Assembly: GCF_016107395.1 (NCBI RefSeq)
Contig: NZ_JAAIKO010000047.1
Span: forward strand, 1-59,463
DNA: 59,463 nt
Direction of reading: 5' to 3'
DNA from: Streptomyces fildesensis
GTDB lineage: Bacteria > Actinomycetota > Actinomycetes > Streptomycetales > Streptomycetaceae
In this document: piece by piece, positions 59,340 through 59,463 of the stretch
How positions within the stretch are numbered: position 1 is the stretch's first letter
Layout of the letters: every line of letters starts with the position of its first letter
Program-made: the position numbers and the translations under genes
Notes under the pieces: generated by a model
The model's database searches: none
What the model was told of the DNA's origin: nothing
Seen by the model: the letters and a program-made list of their open reading frames with translations, nothing else

Positions 59340-59463
59340 GCGATCTCCAGGATGTGAGCCGGTTGCGGCCTCACATCCTGCGCGAGCCATCCATCTGCGG
59401 ACCAGCTCTTAATACTGCAACCGCATGTGGGGGTGGTGGCCTCGGCGTTGGTAGTGGCATCTG
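59340..59463. other. upstream region of disrupted gene, nothing further
   Basis: The last 124 bases hold the ribosome-binding site of the minus-strand secreted-protein gene and no further gene that I can support. Confidence 0.4.

Overview
The window looks like chromosomal DNA from a Streptomyces-type actinomycete. It is very GC-rich with strong third-position GC bias, has frequent GTG starts and 4-bp ATGA/GTGA gene overlaps, and carries DmdR/IdeR-type iron boxes, a class F sortase and a Streptomyces-style Ser/Thr kinase. All domain and family calls come from reading motifs by eye; no database search was run.

Bases 1,800-41,600 hold an iron-regulated siderophore locus. It contains a FecCD/FecE-type ferric-siderophore importer (1929-4983), an MbtH protein (5075-5317), a two-subunit ABC exporter (5320-8921), a single six-module NRPS of 7,615 residues (8963-31810), a siderophore-binding lipoprotein (31877-32914, minus), PanD (33063-33485), an interrupted FhuF-type reductase, a CchA/FxbA-like formyltransferase (34415-35362, minus), an ornithine N5-hydroxylase (35609-36961), an ArgA-like acetyltransferase, and an argC-argJ-argB-(argD remnant) operon (minus) led by an isochorismatase remnant. 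Seven 19-bp iron boxes sit before these transcription units. Reading the ten-residue A-domain codes gives D-formyl-hydroxyOrn, beta-Ala, D-hydroxyOrn, D-(allo)Thr, L-hydroxyOrn, Gly. The first five match exochelin MS of Mycobacterium smegmatis in order and chirality, so this is an exochelin-type locus in a Streptomyces-like host, extended by a terminal Gly module with thioesterase. Building-block supply is local: argCJB for ornithine, panD for beta-alanine, and the hydroxylase and formyltransferase for the modified ornithines.

Bases 41,800-45,500 are a patchwork: an unrecognised protein, an M24-like peptidase, a flavin-monooxygenase remnant, a divergent HxlR regulator/NmrA-like pair, and a tRNA 3'-end remnant followed by a hairpin.

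Bases 45,900-57,000 carry a secreted GH20 hexosaminidase with a ricin-type lectin, a membrane Ser/Thr kinase, an XRE-cupin regulator with a threonine aldolase-like enzyme, a broken tetR gene facing an SDR fragment, a GntR/FCD regulator, a PEBP protein, a DtxR/DmdR-family iron regulator with an altered metal ligand, and a CHRD-type surface protein coupled to a class F sortase. Bases 57,200-59,340 are a small secreted-protein gene split by an intact ISL3-type insertion sequence with 24-bp inverted repeats and an 8-bp target duplication.

Several genes are visibly decayed (isochorismatase, argD, fhuF-like, monooxygenase, tetR, SDR, secreted protein), which suggests accessory DNA in flux, while the core siderophore genes are intact.
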